A DNA stretch of 64,000 nt, taken from NCBI GenBank assembly GCA_029248525.1, contig JAQWJE010000039.1, positions 267,491 to 331,490 of the forward strand, read 5' to 3'. Origin of the DNA: Candidatus Binatia bacterium. Lineage in GTDB: Bacteria; Desulfobacterota; Binatia; UBA12015. This document shows, one piece after another, positions 17,290 through 25,017 of the stretch. The stretch's first letter is position 1. Each line of letters begins with the position of its first letter. Both the position numbers and the translations under genes were made by a program. The notes beneath the pieces are model-generated. The model was given only the letters and a program-made list of their open reading frames with translations. It was not told the DNA's origin and searched no databases.

Positions 17290-17720
17290 GCGCCGGTCGG
17301 ACCCGAGAGTCGCTGCCGAAGACGTTCGGCAATTTCGGGAAGCGGATTGGGATCTTTGGCGAATCCGGGGAAGGCCGAGTGGAGGCTACCGGCACCATCG
17401 CCGGCAAACCGCGGCACCACATGCAGATGCACGTGGGGCACTGTCTGCCCGGTCTCGGCGCCATTATTGATCCCCATGGTGGTGCCGGCGGCGCCGAATT
17501 CGCGACAGAGCGCTGCCGAGACGCGACTGGCGACCTGCATCAAGGCCCCAGCGGTTTGCTCGGGAAGTTCCTCGACGATCCGCGCATGCATCTTGGGAAT
17601 CACCAGGACGTGCCCGTCCGCCAGGGGCATGACGTCGAGAAACGCGAGAATCTCATCCGTTTCCGCGACTACCTCGCCGGGGATCTCGCCAGCAACAATT
17701 CGGCAAAAGATACAATCCAT
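17286..17720 (-). CDS. HIT-family nucleotide hydrolase/transferase (Hint-like)
   Basis: 144 residues with an N-terminal zinc-type pair (MDCIFCRIV), IPGEVVAETDEILAF, and the histidine triad PHVHLHVVPR. Hint/HinT proteins hydrolyse adenosine phosphoramidates and acyl-adenylates, some formed by aminoacyl-tRNA synthetases. Length and motif order are typical. It lies on the minus strand downstream of tRNA-Gln and tRNA-Glu. It overlaps the 3' end of the convergent peroxiredoxin by 4 nt. Confidence 0.93.
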   Translation of the reverse strand: MDCIFCRIVAGEIPGEVVAETDEILAFLDVMPLADGHVLVIPKMHARIVEELPEQTAGALMQVASRVSAALCREFGAAGTTMGINNGAETGQTVPHVHLHVVPRFAGDGAGSLHSAFPGFAKDPNPLPEIAERLRQRLSGPTGA

Positions 17721-17956
17721 GGGCGCTCCATATGGGGCCGGGGCGTTACCGTCAAACGGGGACGAGCACGGTGCCTGAACCTGGCGGCGAGCGGCCGAAG
17801 TGCATTGAGACGGGAGTCGGCAGACGAGGGATTCGTATCCGCGACAGGCGCGGGTGCCTGTTGGCCTGGTCCGCTATCGGGTTTCCGAGCGGCAACCTAC
17901 TGGGCCGGGGGGCCACGATCTCGACCCGACAATGCTCCGGGCCGAGAATCGGAATA

Positions 17957-18028
17957 TGACCCCAGGGGGACTTGAACCCCCGTTTCCGGCGTGAGAGGCC
18001 GGCGTCCTAACCACTAGACGATGGGGCC
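17957..18028 (-). tRNA. tRNA-Glu (anticodon CTC)
   Basis: A 72-nt cloverleaf on the minus strand: acceptor GGCCCCA with TGGGGTC, anticodon stem CCGGC/GCCGG, loop CTCTCAC giving CTC, T arm with GTTCAAGTC, discriminator A, no encoded CCA. It is 21 bp downstream of tRNA-Gln and in the same direction, so the two are probably one transcript. The nearby gltX encodes the synthetase. Confidence 0.95.
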
Positions 18029-18049
18029 GCGATCAATTCCGTTCAAGAG

Positions 18050-18122
18050 CTGGGGTGGTAGGACTCGAACCTACAATCGACGGAATCAGAATCCGTTGCC
18101 TTACCAATTTGGCCACACCCCA
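18050..18122 (-). tRNA. tRNA-Gln (anticodon CTG)
   Basis: A 73-nt cloverleaf on the minus strand: acceptor TGGGGTG with CACCCCA including the U1-A72 pair typical of glutamine tRNA, anticodon loop TTCTGAT giving CTG, T arm GGTTCGAGTCC, discriminator G, no encoded CCA. Together with tRNA-Glu(CTC) it forms a two-tRNA unit. Confidence 0.95.
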
Positions 18123-18266
18123 TCTTCGTAAAACCCTCCGGGAAAGCGACCAGATCCCGGGGAATACCCCGTTTTGAGTAGCGAACCATCGCGCCCGCCG
18201 CAATCGGGGAAGGGACCGTTTGGGGTGGCGCGAGCGGTTCCAAGGGCTAGAACGCACCCTGTGCCC

Positions 18267-19274
18267 ATGCAAGTTCGAAGAATTCCAGCCCCTCGCAGCC
18301 TTGCCGGTCTCGAGGACCTCGTGGCCACGGGGGAGCCTGCGGTCTTTCCGCAGGAAACCGTTTATAACGAACTGAGCGAGGCCGGTCGTCAGGAACCGGC
18401 AAGGCTTCTGCAACTTCTCCAACAACGGGCTGGCGATCGTAAGTTGAGCGTGGCCGAGATTCCGGCCGAGGCTGACGGCTTGCTCACGCATACTGGACGC
18501 GGCGGTCTTGCCGCGGCGTGGACGCCCGTAGAAGCGTCGCTCGACGATGTTCTCGGACGCATGCTCGCCGATCCCGTGGATGTCGCTCGTGTGCTGATCC
18601 ACGGCGCCCCCGTGGACGAAGTGCTGCCAGAGCTCGCGACACTCATGCGTCTCCCGATTCTGCCGGAGGTTGCAGGGCGTTTATGGTTGGGAACCGCCCG
18701 CGGGATCGATCTCAGTTTCGATGCGTTTGAGTCCCTTCGTTGGCTCTTCCTCGGAAGCATGAGAGTCTATCTCTTCCCGCCCTCTGTAGGGCCCGAGATG
18801 CAGATAGGCGCTCTCGAGGGATCCCATCTCAACACTCCGATTTCCCGGCTGGATCCCGAATCGAGCTCATCCGCTCTGCCGCCGGGCGGGCTCGTTGTGG
18901 ATCTCGTGCCCGGTGAGGTGCTTTTTGTGCCGACTTATTGGTGGCATTGCTTCCGAACGGCTCGGGCCTTCGGTTTGATCAACCACTCATGGACCGATCT
19001 CGACGGTCGGGCTGCAAAGGCAGCCCACGCGACGTTCTGGCAGGCCGTTCTTGCCATCCGCGAACTACCCGAGGCACACCGCGCGCATTACGGTCGGCTT
19101 TTGGATGCGATCGTTTTCCGGAGAGGCGGGGATCCCTACCAGCACCTTGCGGCGGAGGAACAAGGTCTCGCTGGCGCTCCTAACGAGGAGCGGCGACTTG
19201 AGCTCAGGCGGCGGGCGCTTCATGAAGCGGCCCGCATGGCCCGTGAAGCACTCCGCGATGGTGAGCAGAGCTAG
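18267..19274 (+). CDS. Cupin-like (JmjC/Cupin_8-related) protein with altered iron motif
   Basis: 335 residues from ATG 18267; the frame extends upstream to 18174 but the extra residues look non-coding. A cupin core similar to the FIH/Cupin_8 hydroxylases is visible: GRLWLGTARGI, RVYLFPPSVGP, and VVDLVPGEVLFVPTYWWHC followed by LINHSWTD. In that family the Fe(II) triad is HxD...H. Here the first motif reads SFD (Ser150-Asp152) where HxD is expected, while the distal His227 in WWHC is kept. If the alignment is right one iron ligand is missing, so the protein may be inactive as a dioxygenase or bind metal differently. It faces away from the tRNA pair. Confidence 0.7.
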   Translation: MQVRRIPAPRSLAGLEDLVATGEPAVFPQETVYNELSEAGRQEPARLLQLLQQRAGDRKLSVAEIPAEADGLLTHTGRGGLAAAWTPVEASLDDVLGRMLADPVDVARVLIHGAPVDEVLPELATLMRLPILPEVAGRLWLGTARGIDLSFDAFESLRWLFLGSMRVYLFPPSVGPEMQIGALEGSHLNTPISRLDPESSSSALPPGGLVVDLVPGEVLFVPTYWWHCFRTARAFGLINHSWTDLDGRAAKAAHATFWQAVLAIRELPEAHRAHYGRLLDAIVFRRGGDPYQHLAAEEQGLAGAPNEERRLELRRRALHEAARMAREALRDGEQS

Positions 19275-19301
19275 CGCTCCCTCAGTCCAGCGCGAATCCT
19301 C

Positions 19302-20708
19302 TCAACCCTGATAGCCAGCCGCATTCTGCAACCGCTGCAGGGAACGCTCCCGACCGAGGATCTCCAGGACGTCGAAAATACCCGGGCTCACGGTGCCGCC
19401 GGTCATCGCAACCCGAACTGGCTGCGCGAGTTGACCCAGTTTGATCCCCTTGCGCTGTACCAGATCGAGAAAACTCATTTCGAGGTCGTCGGGCGTCCAC
19501 GACGCCAACTCCGTCAACTGTACCGCCAGTTCCGCCAGCAAGGCGGTACTCTCGTCGGTCAGGTGCTTGCGGGCTGCCTTTTCCTGATATTCGATTTGGT
19601 CATCGATAAAATAAGTGCAGCTATCCGCGAGTTCACGTAAATTACGCGCCCGCTCCTGAAAGACCTGCACCATCTTCGCCTGCCAGACGGTATCTCCGGG
19701 AAGGGTGCGGCCCTCGCCCGCGAGGAACTCGCGAAGGTCGCCGGCTAGTTGATCCGCGTCGCGGTTTTTCAAGTATTCGAAGTTCAACCAATCCAGTTTT
19801 TCCAAATCGAAGACGCCTGGTGACTGCCCGATATCCTCGAGGCGAAAGAGAGAGACCATTTCCTCGCGGGTGAAAATCTCCTGATCACCGTGGGACCACC
19901 CAAGGCGGGCGAGAAAGTTCATCAGCGCGTCCGGGAAATAGCCCTCGGCTCGGTAGCTCAGGACATCTGTGGCTCCGTGACGCTTGGAAAGGCGCCCCTT
20001 GTCTTTGCCCAATACCTGCGGAAGGTGCGCGAATTTCGGGAGCTCGGCACCGAGCGCGAGATAGATATGAATTTGCTTGGTGGTGTTGTTGAGATGATCA
20101 TCGCCCCGAATTACGTGCGAGATCTGCATCTCGATATCATCGACCGTGACGACCAGCTGATACGTCGGGGTGCCGTCGGAGCGAGCGATCACAAAATCGT
20201 CGATCTCCGCGTTGCGGACGACGATCGGCCCCTTGACCAGATCCTCGACGGTGACTTCGCCCTCCACCGGCGCCGCAAACCGAATCGTGGCCGGTCGTTC
20301 TGCGAGCGGCCCCGGGCCAAAACCCGGGCGACAATGGCGGTTATAGGCAAAGCCCTTGCCGGCGGCTTTGGCGGCAGCTCTCTGTTCTTCGAGTTCCTCG
20401 GTGGTGCAAGTGCATCGATAGGCGTGGCCATTGGCCAGAAGCTTCTCCAACGCCGCTGCGTAGACATCCGAGCGTTCGGATTGGTAGTAGGGGCCCTCAT
20501 CCGGGGAGAGACCGAGCCAATCCATGGCAGCGATGATTCCCTCGGTGAATTCAGGTCGAGAGCGCTTTTGGTCCGTATCTTCAATCCGAAGAACAAAGGT
20601 GCCCCCGTTGGCCTTGGCGTGCAGCCAACTGAAGAGGGCGGTCCTGACGCCACCGACATGCAGCATACCGGTAGGGCTCGGGGCGAAACGAGTTCGAACG
20701 ACTTTCAC
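19302..20708 (-). CDS. gltX: Glutamyl-tRNA synthetase
   Basis: This 468-residue class I synthetase charges tRNA-Glu. It has RFAPSPTGMLHVGG (HIGH region), LRIEDTDQKRS, and GRLSKRHGAT (KMSKS region), followed by the anticodon-binding alpha-helical domain. The start is GTG at 20708; no ATG in the right place gives the standard MKVRTRFAPSPTG start. Two Glu tRNAs and one Gln tRNA lie within 3 kb. Whether this enzyme also charges tRNA-Gln (needing GatCAB) cannot be read from the window. Confidence 0.96.
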   Translation of the reverse strand: MKVVRTRFAPSPTGMLHVGGVRTALFSWLHAKANGGTFVLRIEDTDQKRSRPEFTEGIIAAMDWLGLSPDEGPYYQSERSDVYAAALEKLLANGHAYRCTCTTEELEEQRAAAKAAGKGFAYNRHCRPGFGPGPLAERPATIRFAAPVEGEVTVEDLVKGPIVVRNAEIDDFVIARSDGTPTYQLVVTVDDIEMQISHVIRGDDHLNNTTKQIHIYLALGAELPKFAHLPQVLGKDKGRLSKRHGATDVLSYRAEGYFPDALMNFLARLGWSHGDQEIFTREEMVSLFRLEDIGQSPGVFDLEKLDWLNFEYLKNRDADQLAGDLREFLAGEGRTLPGDTVWQAKMVQVFQERARNLRELADSCTYFIDDQIEYQEKAARKHLTDESTALLAELAVQLTELASWTPDDLEMSFLDLVQRKGIKLGQLAQPVRVAMTGGTVSPGIFDVLEILGRERSLQRLQNAAGYQG

Positions 20709-20795
20709 ATAGGAGGACTAGCAAAAGCCACCAATGCCTGCCATTCTCTTAGGTGTTTCCCCCTAGCCGCGGATTTGGCCGGATGGAGTAGAAAA

Positions 20796-21185
20796 ATGTC
20801 GCTAAAACGAATTTTGGTAGTCGAAGATAACGAAGACAACCGCCGCATCCTCCTTTACAGACTCAAGAAAATCTCCGAGTTCGAGATTGTCGAAGCGTCC
20901 AATGGCGAGGAAGCCGTTGCTGCTGTTCAGGCCTCGGCGCCCGATTTGATCTTCATGGATCTGAAAATGCCCGTGATGGACGGCTGGGAGGCCACCCGGA
21001 GAATTCGCGCCCTTCCGGATGGTGCATCCATCCCGATCATCGCACTCACGGCGCAAGCCATGGCCGGGGACGAGCAGAAAGCTCTTGCGAACGGCTGCAA
21101 TGACTACCTCGCCAAACCGGTAGTCGACCCCGAGCTCGTGCGGGAAAAGATATCCCGATACTTGCCTCTGCCACCGGCAGGCTGA
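20796..21185 (+). CDS. Single-domain response regulator (CheY/DivK-like receiver)
   Basis: 129 residues from ATG 20796, which is preceded by GGAG. It consists only of a receiver domain: acidic pair VVEDNEDN, phospho-acceptor Asp in LIFMDLKMPVMDGW, switch Thr in IIALTAQAM, and Lys in YLAKPVV. No output domain follows. The form DLKMPVMDGWEATR is typical of receivers that take part in phosphorelays with hybrid kinases. No kinase is adjacent, so its partner is unknown. The open frame continues upstream but that part is antisense to gltX. Confidence 0.9.
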   Translation: MSLKRILVVEDNEDNRRILLYRLKKISEFEIVEASNGEEAVAAVQASAPDLIFMDLKMPVMDGWEATRRIRALPDGASIPIIALTAQAMAGDEQKALANGCNDYLAKPVVDPELVREKISRYLPLPPAG

Positions 21186-21387
21186 TTGCGGTCACAGACT
21201 CACTGTCATCGAGGACAACCGGGCGGAACCCCCGTTGTCGTTGCCGCGACAGGAATCCTCCCAACTTATCTCTTGAAAAGCATGCGACGAAATTCCCGGA
21301 ACAACCCCCGCTGGTTGCGCTCACTAGTTGGTGCGCACTCCCTTTCCCCTCGCCACATCAGTCGTTATAGGCTGGGAGACCTCTGTT

Positions 21388-21461
21388 GGGCCGCTAGCTC
21401 AGTTGGTTAGAGCATTCGCCTTTTAAGCGAAGGGTCCTGGGTTCGATTCCCAGGCGGCCCA
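21388..21461 (+). tRNA. tRNA-Lys (anticodon TTT)
   Basis: A 74-nt cloverleaf: acceptor GGGCCGC with GCGGCCC (7 pairs), D arm TAGCTCAGTTGGTTAGAGC, anticodon stem TTCGC/GCGAA with loop CTTTTAA giving TTT, T arm GGGTTCGATTCCC, discriminator A, no encoded CCA. A TATAGG about 17 bp upstream of the gene, with a weak CTTTCC at -35 spacing and a GC-rich discriminator, is a possible promoter. No terminator follows: crcB starts 12 bp later. Confidence 0.96.
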
Positions 21462-21473
21462 TTTATTTTCCCC

Positions 21474-21872
21474 ATGCAAACGCGAGGCAAGCAACTTCTC
21501 TCGGTCGGTGCGGGCGGGGCTACAGGAGCCCTGGTCCGGGAGCTGTTGGGTCATGTCGACGGTATGCCCCCCGAGATCGGCATCCTGTTTGCCAACATGC
21601 TCGGCTGTGGTCTGATTGGCTTGGTGCTGCATATTGAGCACCGCTTGCACCCGCATGTTCGGGAATTCAATGCAGCCGGTTTCTGTGGAGGGTTGACCAC
21701 GGTTTCCGGTTGGAGTCTTGTGCTCGTTCGATACCTGGCCGCCGACGAATTTGGTCAGGCGACCTTTTTCGCCGTGATCGGACTGGTCTCCGGGATTGTC
21801 GCACTTCTAGTCGGGAGACTCCTGGCGGCCGGGATCGAGAGTGTTTTCCTGCAACTCGGGAGGCAGCCTTGA
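21474..21872 (+). CDS. crcB: Fluoride channel CrcB/Fluc, first subunit
   Basis: 132 residues with four membrane helices. The Fluc signature is present as GFCGGLTTVSG, and the early GAGGATGALVRE matches the conserved G(A)xGAxxR segment. CrcB proteins form dual-topology dimeric channels that let F- leave the cell. The ATG lies only 12 bp after the tRNA-Lys 3' end, and this short spacer (TTTATTTTCCCC) has no Shine-Dalgarno sequence and no room for a fluoride riboswitch. Its stop overlaps the TTG start of a second crcB. Confidence 0.92.
   Translation: MQTRGKQLLSVGAGGATGALVRELLGHVDGMPPEIGILFANMLGCGLIGLVLHIEHRLHPHVREFNAAGFCGGLTTVSGWSLVLVRYLAADEFGQATFFAVIGLVSGIVALLVGRLLAAGIESVFLQLGRQP
21858..21863 (+). 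promoter_or_regulatory. Ribosome binding site fixing the TTG start of the second crcB
   Basis: GGGAGG ends 5 nt before TTG 21869, inside the 3' end of the first crcB. It supports the TTG as the true start, since no ATG or GTG sits at a sensible place and the encoded protein then starts with SLDIFAA, the normal CrcB N-terminus length. Confidence 0.75.
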
Positions 21873-22222
21873 GCCTCGATATTTTCGCAGCGGTCGTCTG
21901 CGGCGGTTTCCTCGCTTCGATCCTCCGATTTCGCTGGACCGAGAGTGAAACCCCATTCCCCCGGTACACCCTGTCTGCCAATATCGTCGGCTCCTTCGCG
22001 ATGGGCCTCATCCTGACGGGCTGGGAACCCACGGGGTTCTGGCGGGGCCTGTGGATCACGGGTTTTTGCGGGACGCTGACCACTTTCTCGGCCTTCGCCT
22101 GGCAGACCGTGGCTCTGGCGGAAAGGCGGCACCTCCTGCAGGCTTTGGGTTACCTCATCCTGACGACTGTCCTTTCGGTCCTCGGGGGATGGGGCGGCGT
22201 CCTTCTGGGACGTCAGCTCTAG
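21869..22222 (+). CDS. crcB: Fluoride channel CrcB/Fluc, second subunit
   Basis: 117 residues starting at TTG 21869, overlapping the first crcB stop (TTGA). Four membrane helices and the motif GFCGTLTTFSAF identify a Fluc channel subunit; LSANIVGSFAMGL holds the conserved Asn. Tandem, diverged crcB pairs in other bacteria encode antiparallel heterodimers, one subunit in each orientation. A long in-frame extension upstream (from 21710) runs antiparallel to no known domain and is rejected. Confidence 0.9.
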   Translation: MSLDIFAAVVCGGFLASILRFRWTESETPFPRYTLSANIVGSFAMGLILTGWEPTGFWRGLWITGFCGTLTTFSAFAWQTVALAERRHLLQALGYLILTTVLSVLGGWGGVLLGRQL

Positions 22223-22289
22223 GTGAATCTGATTCGATACTTGCAGCGGGGGCTGTCACAAAGTAACCCTACCTCCGGACACGGTTTCT

Positions 22290-22364
22290 GACCCCGTCGT
22301 CTAGCTTGGCCAAGGACACCAGCCTTTCACGCTGGTAACACGGGTTCAAATCCCGTCGGGGTCG
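22290..22364 (+). tRNA. tRNA-Glu (anticodon TTC)
   Basis: A 75-nt cloverleaf: acceptor GACCCCG with CGGGGTC, anticodon stem CCAGC/GCTGG with loop CTTTCAC giving TTC, T arm CGGGTTCAAATCCCG, discriminator G, no encoded CCA. With tRNA-Glu(CTC) at 17957-18028 both Glu isoacceptors are within 4.5 kb of gltX. A short T-rich stretch follows but no clear hairpin. Confidence 0.95.
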
Positions 22365-22439
22365 TTTTCGTGTCCTTTTCGCGCCTCCGTACCCGAACGA
22401 TCGAGCCTGCGGAGCCGAGACCCCGGATTTCGCTCCGGC

Positions 22440-23774
22440 TTACGGCTGTCGGCGGCGGCGACCACCGCGGCGCCGCTCGCGGCCGAGATCCCAGACGTAT
22501 TTGTTGAAATCAATTTGCATTCGGTGTCGGGCGGAATCGTAAAAGTGGCCGAGGTACTGCCGTTCCTCCCGAACGATGGTCGCTTCCATTTCGGACCTTA
22601 AGGGGAGCGCGTAATTCCCGGCCAGATAATCGCCGATCAGCTTCATCTGCTGTTCTGCCAGGTTGACCAGCGTAGGCAGCGGTTGGGCCAGTCCGAGAAA
22701 TAGGAGGCTCGGCAAACCCGGGCTCCAGATGCGCTTGAAGAGAGGAAGATAGTTGTCTTCCGGGCGAATCAGATCTTCGCTCAAAAACGGAAAGCTGACG
22801 TCGTAGCCCGTCGCATAGATGATGGCGTCTACCTCCTCGGAAGTGCCGTCGGCGAATTCCACCCCGTGGGCCGAAAGCCGGCGAATATCGGGCCGTGGCA
22901 GGATATCGCCGCAACCAACCCGGGTCAGGAATTCGCCCGAGACCGAGGGGTGGGCGTCGAGGGGTTCATGGTCAGGCTTTTGGAGCCCGTAATCCTCCAT
23001 GCGTCCGAGCACTCGTTTCAGTAATGGTCTGGCGATCATCCGCTGCAGGCGCAAGGGGATCCAACCGGGCATGGTGGCCTTGTCCGCAACTCGGCCGTGA
23101 ATATATTTCGGCAGGATCCAGACGCCACGTCGCGCCGAGACCCAAAGCCGCCCGGCTACCGATCGCTGCGACAATTCGGATGCAATGTCCATCGCGGAGT
23201 TTCCCATGCCCACCACGACGATTCGTTTCCCCTGCAGATTTTCGGGCGTTGACGGGTTCAAATACGAATGCGCGTGCATCTGAATGCCTTCGAAAGTTTC
23301 CTGTCCTTCGAATTCCGGCATCCGGGGCTTCCAATGATGACCGTTGCTGACCAACACGGCATCGTATTCTCGAGTTTGTTCCGATCCATCCGGGCAGCGG
23401 ATACGAACCGCCCAGCGATCCTCCGGAAGCGGCGCCACCTCCTGAACGCAAGTCTCGAACTCTATTTTGGAGCGTAAACCGAAATGGTCCACGTAGGCGT
23501 TGAAATATTCGAAGATTTCAGAGTGGTGGGGAAAGTCGGGCAAGTGTTCCGGAATCGGAAAATCGGCAAACGCCATCCGGTGTTTTGAAGTGTCGATATG
23601 AAGCGACTCGTAACACGCCGAGTGGCCATTCGAATTTTTGTAGGCCCAGTTCCCGCCGATGACGTCGGACATCTCGAGAATATCGAAGGACAGGCCACGG
23701 TCCTGAAGCGCCTTTGCTGCCGTGAACCCGGAACATCCCGCCCCGATGATACAGCAATGAGGGTCCGTTCTCAT
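22440..23774 (-). CDS. Flavin-containing monooxygenase
   Basis: 444 residues starting at ATG 23774, which overlaps the stop of the DksA-like gene (ATGA). FMO/BVMO features are the N-terminal FAD Rossmann motif CIIGAGCSGFTAA, GGNWAY, the FMO fingerprint region FEGIQMHAHSYLNP, the NADPH motif VVVGMGNSAMDIA and a late YATGYDVSFPFL. Such enzymes oxygenate N, S or carbonyl groups of small molecules with NADPH and O2. The final residues are very Arg-rich. The substrate is not inferable. Coupling to the zinc-finger gene suggests cotranscription. Confidence 0.92.
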   Translation of the reverse strand: MRTDPHCCIIGAGCSGFTAAKALQDRGLSFDILEMSDVIGGNWAYKNSNGHSACYESLHIDTSKHRMAFADFPIPEHLPDFPHHSEIFEYFNAYVDHFGLRSKIEFETCVQEVAPLPEDRWAVRIRCPDGSEQTREYDAVLVSNGHHWKPRMPEFEGQETFEGIQMHAHSYLNPSTPENLQGKRIVVVGMGNSAMDIASELSQRSVAGRLWVSARRGVWILPKYIHGRVADKATMPGWIPLRLQRMIARPLLKRVLGRMEDYGLQKPDHEPLDAHPSVSGEFLTRVGCGDILPRPDIRRLSAHGVEFADGTSEEVDAIIYATGYDVSFPFLSEDLIRPEDNYLPLFKRIWSPGLPSLLFLGLAQPLPTLVNLAEQQMKLIGDYLAGNYALPLRSEMEATIVREERQYLGHFYDSARHRMQIDFNKYVWDLGRERRRGGRRRRQP

Positions 23775-24136
23775 CGCTTCCCTCCCTGGCACTCGACGCA
23801 AAGTGGCGCTTCCGGGTAGGCAGAGAGCCGCTGATAACCAACCGGCTCCTCGCAACTTCCGCACATCCCGTACGTACCGGCCTCGACCGCACGACATGCC
23901 TGTCGCGTGAGTTCGAGGCGCAGACGCAACTTCTCTCTGGTCGCCTGAGCCATCGCCTGCTGCTGCAGCGCATCCATGCGTGAGAGTCTGCCTACCGAGC
24001 TTTGGTCCAGCTCGACCGGCCGCACGAAGTTGCCGCCGCGATCCAGTTGGTCTTCGAGCCCGCTAATTTGGCTCTCGAGCGCATCTCGCAATTCGGCGAA
24101 TTGCGTCGGCGTCAACTCCGCTGGTTCCTCGACCAC
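23771..24136 (-). CDS. TraR/DksA-type C4 zinc-finger protein
   Basis: 121 residues from GTG 24136 (no in-frame ATG nearby). An N-terminal coiled coil (ELRDALESQISGLEDQL ... MDALQQQAMAQATREKLRL) leads to a C4 zinc finger, CGSCEEPVGYQRL...CVEC. The segment VELDQSSVGRLSRMDALQ is typical of small DksA/TraR relatives of unknown role. The acidic DxxDxA coiled-coil tip by which DksA acts on RNA polymerase is not evident. First gene of an operon with the FMO. It is divergent from the crotonase gene, whose upstream start candidates lie within 3 bp. Confidence 0.85.
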   Translation of the reverse strand: MVEEPAELTPTQFAELRDALESQISGLEDQLDRGGNFVRPVELDQSSVGRLSRMDALQQQAMAQATREKLRLRLELTRQACRAVEAGTYGMCGSCEEPVGYQRLSAYPEAPLCVECQGGKR

Positions 24137-24216
24137 TCATGATGTCTACCATAAAAAACTTCCTCATCGATGGGAACGATTCGCCCGCGCGGAGGAGAAT
24201 TGTTAGATGCCCTTGT

Positions 24217-25017
24217 ATGGAAAATCCCGAACCAGCCGTGAAGTTGGATATCGTCGAGCAGATCGCCACGATCACGCTCAACCGTCCCGAGAATCGCAAC
24301 AGCATGACGCCGGATGTCCTCGAGGCACTCGCGGAGGTCATCACACGAGTGCGCGACGACCGGGAAGTCCGCTGCGTGATCATTACCGGAGAAGGACGCA
24401 GTTTTTGTGCGGGGGCCGATTTCAAATCGGTCGGCGGCGCCTGGGATGGTGAAGGTGAGTTTCAGACGCGCAACGAGCGATCTTTCGCGATGTACCAGCC
24501 TTTCCTTTCCTTGCTTGAGGTGGAAGTCCCGGTGATTGCGGCCATGCAGGGGCATGCCATCGGTGGCGGGCTCGGACTTGCGGTTGTCTGCGACATTCGC
24601 GTCGCTGCCCAAGACTCCCGATACGGCGTGAACTTCGTGCGACTGGGGCTGCATCCGGGGATGGCAACGACCTGGATCCTGCCGCGACTCATGGGCATGC
24701 CGCGTGCAGTGGAGCTGCTTCTGACAGGGCGGATTATCAGCGGTACCGAAGCCGCTGAGGCCGGCCTCGTGAACTATGCGGTCCCGGCAGCCGAGGTCCT
24801 TACGCGCGCTCGGGAACTTGCAAAAGAAATTGCCGCAGCAGCACCATTGGCGGTCCGTTGGACCAAGCAAACGATCTATCAAGGCCAGCAGTGGGACCCA
24901 CCCACAGCCGCGCGCTACGAGGCACACGCACAATCGCGCACCTTTGAAACAGAGGACTTCCGGGAGGGAGTTGCCGCGATGTTGGAGAAACGGACGCCCC
25001 GGTTCAAGGGACGTTGA
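24217..25017 (+). CDS. Enoyl-CoA hydratase/isomerase family protein
   Basis: 266 residues from ATG 24217, giving MENPEPAVKLDIVEQIATI; the frame also opens at 24139, and a GGAGGAG at 24191 is too far from 24217 to be its ribosome site, so the start is uncertain. Crotonase motifs: TLNRPENRNSM, SFCAGADFKS as first oxyanion part, and AMQGHAIGGGLGLAVVCDIRVA as second. The hydratase Glu positions are partly conserved (LGLHPG region). Likely a CoA-thioester hydratase of fatty or aromatic acid catabolism. Its stop overlaps the TTG start of the SGNH hydrolase. Confidence 0.87.
   Translation: MENPEPAVKLDIVEQIATITLNRPENRNSMTPDVLEALAEVITRVRDDREVRCVIITGEGRSFCAGADFKSVGGAWDGEGEFQTRNERSFAMYQPFLSLLEVEVPVIAAMQGHAIGGGLGLAVVCDIRVAAQDSRYGVNFVRLGLHPGMATTWILPRLMGMPRAVELLLTGRIISGTEAAEAGLVNYAVPAAEVLTRARELAKEIAAAAPLAVRWTKQTIYQGQQWDPPTAARYEAHAQSRTFETEDFREGVAAMLEKRTPRFKGR

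Noticed and set aside
19890..20795. Long upstream extension of the response-regulator frame
   Set aside because: The receiver domain starts at ATG 20796 with its own site; the extension is antisense to gltX and has no domain.
21462..21473. Search for a fluoride riboswitch in front of crcB
   Set aside because: Only 12 bases separate crcB from tRNA-Lys; there is no space for the aptamer.
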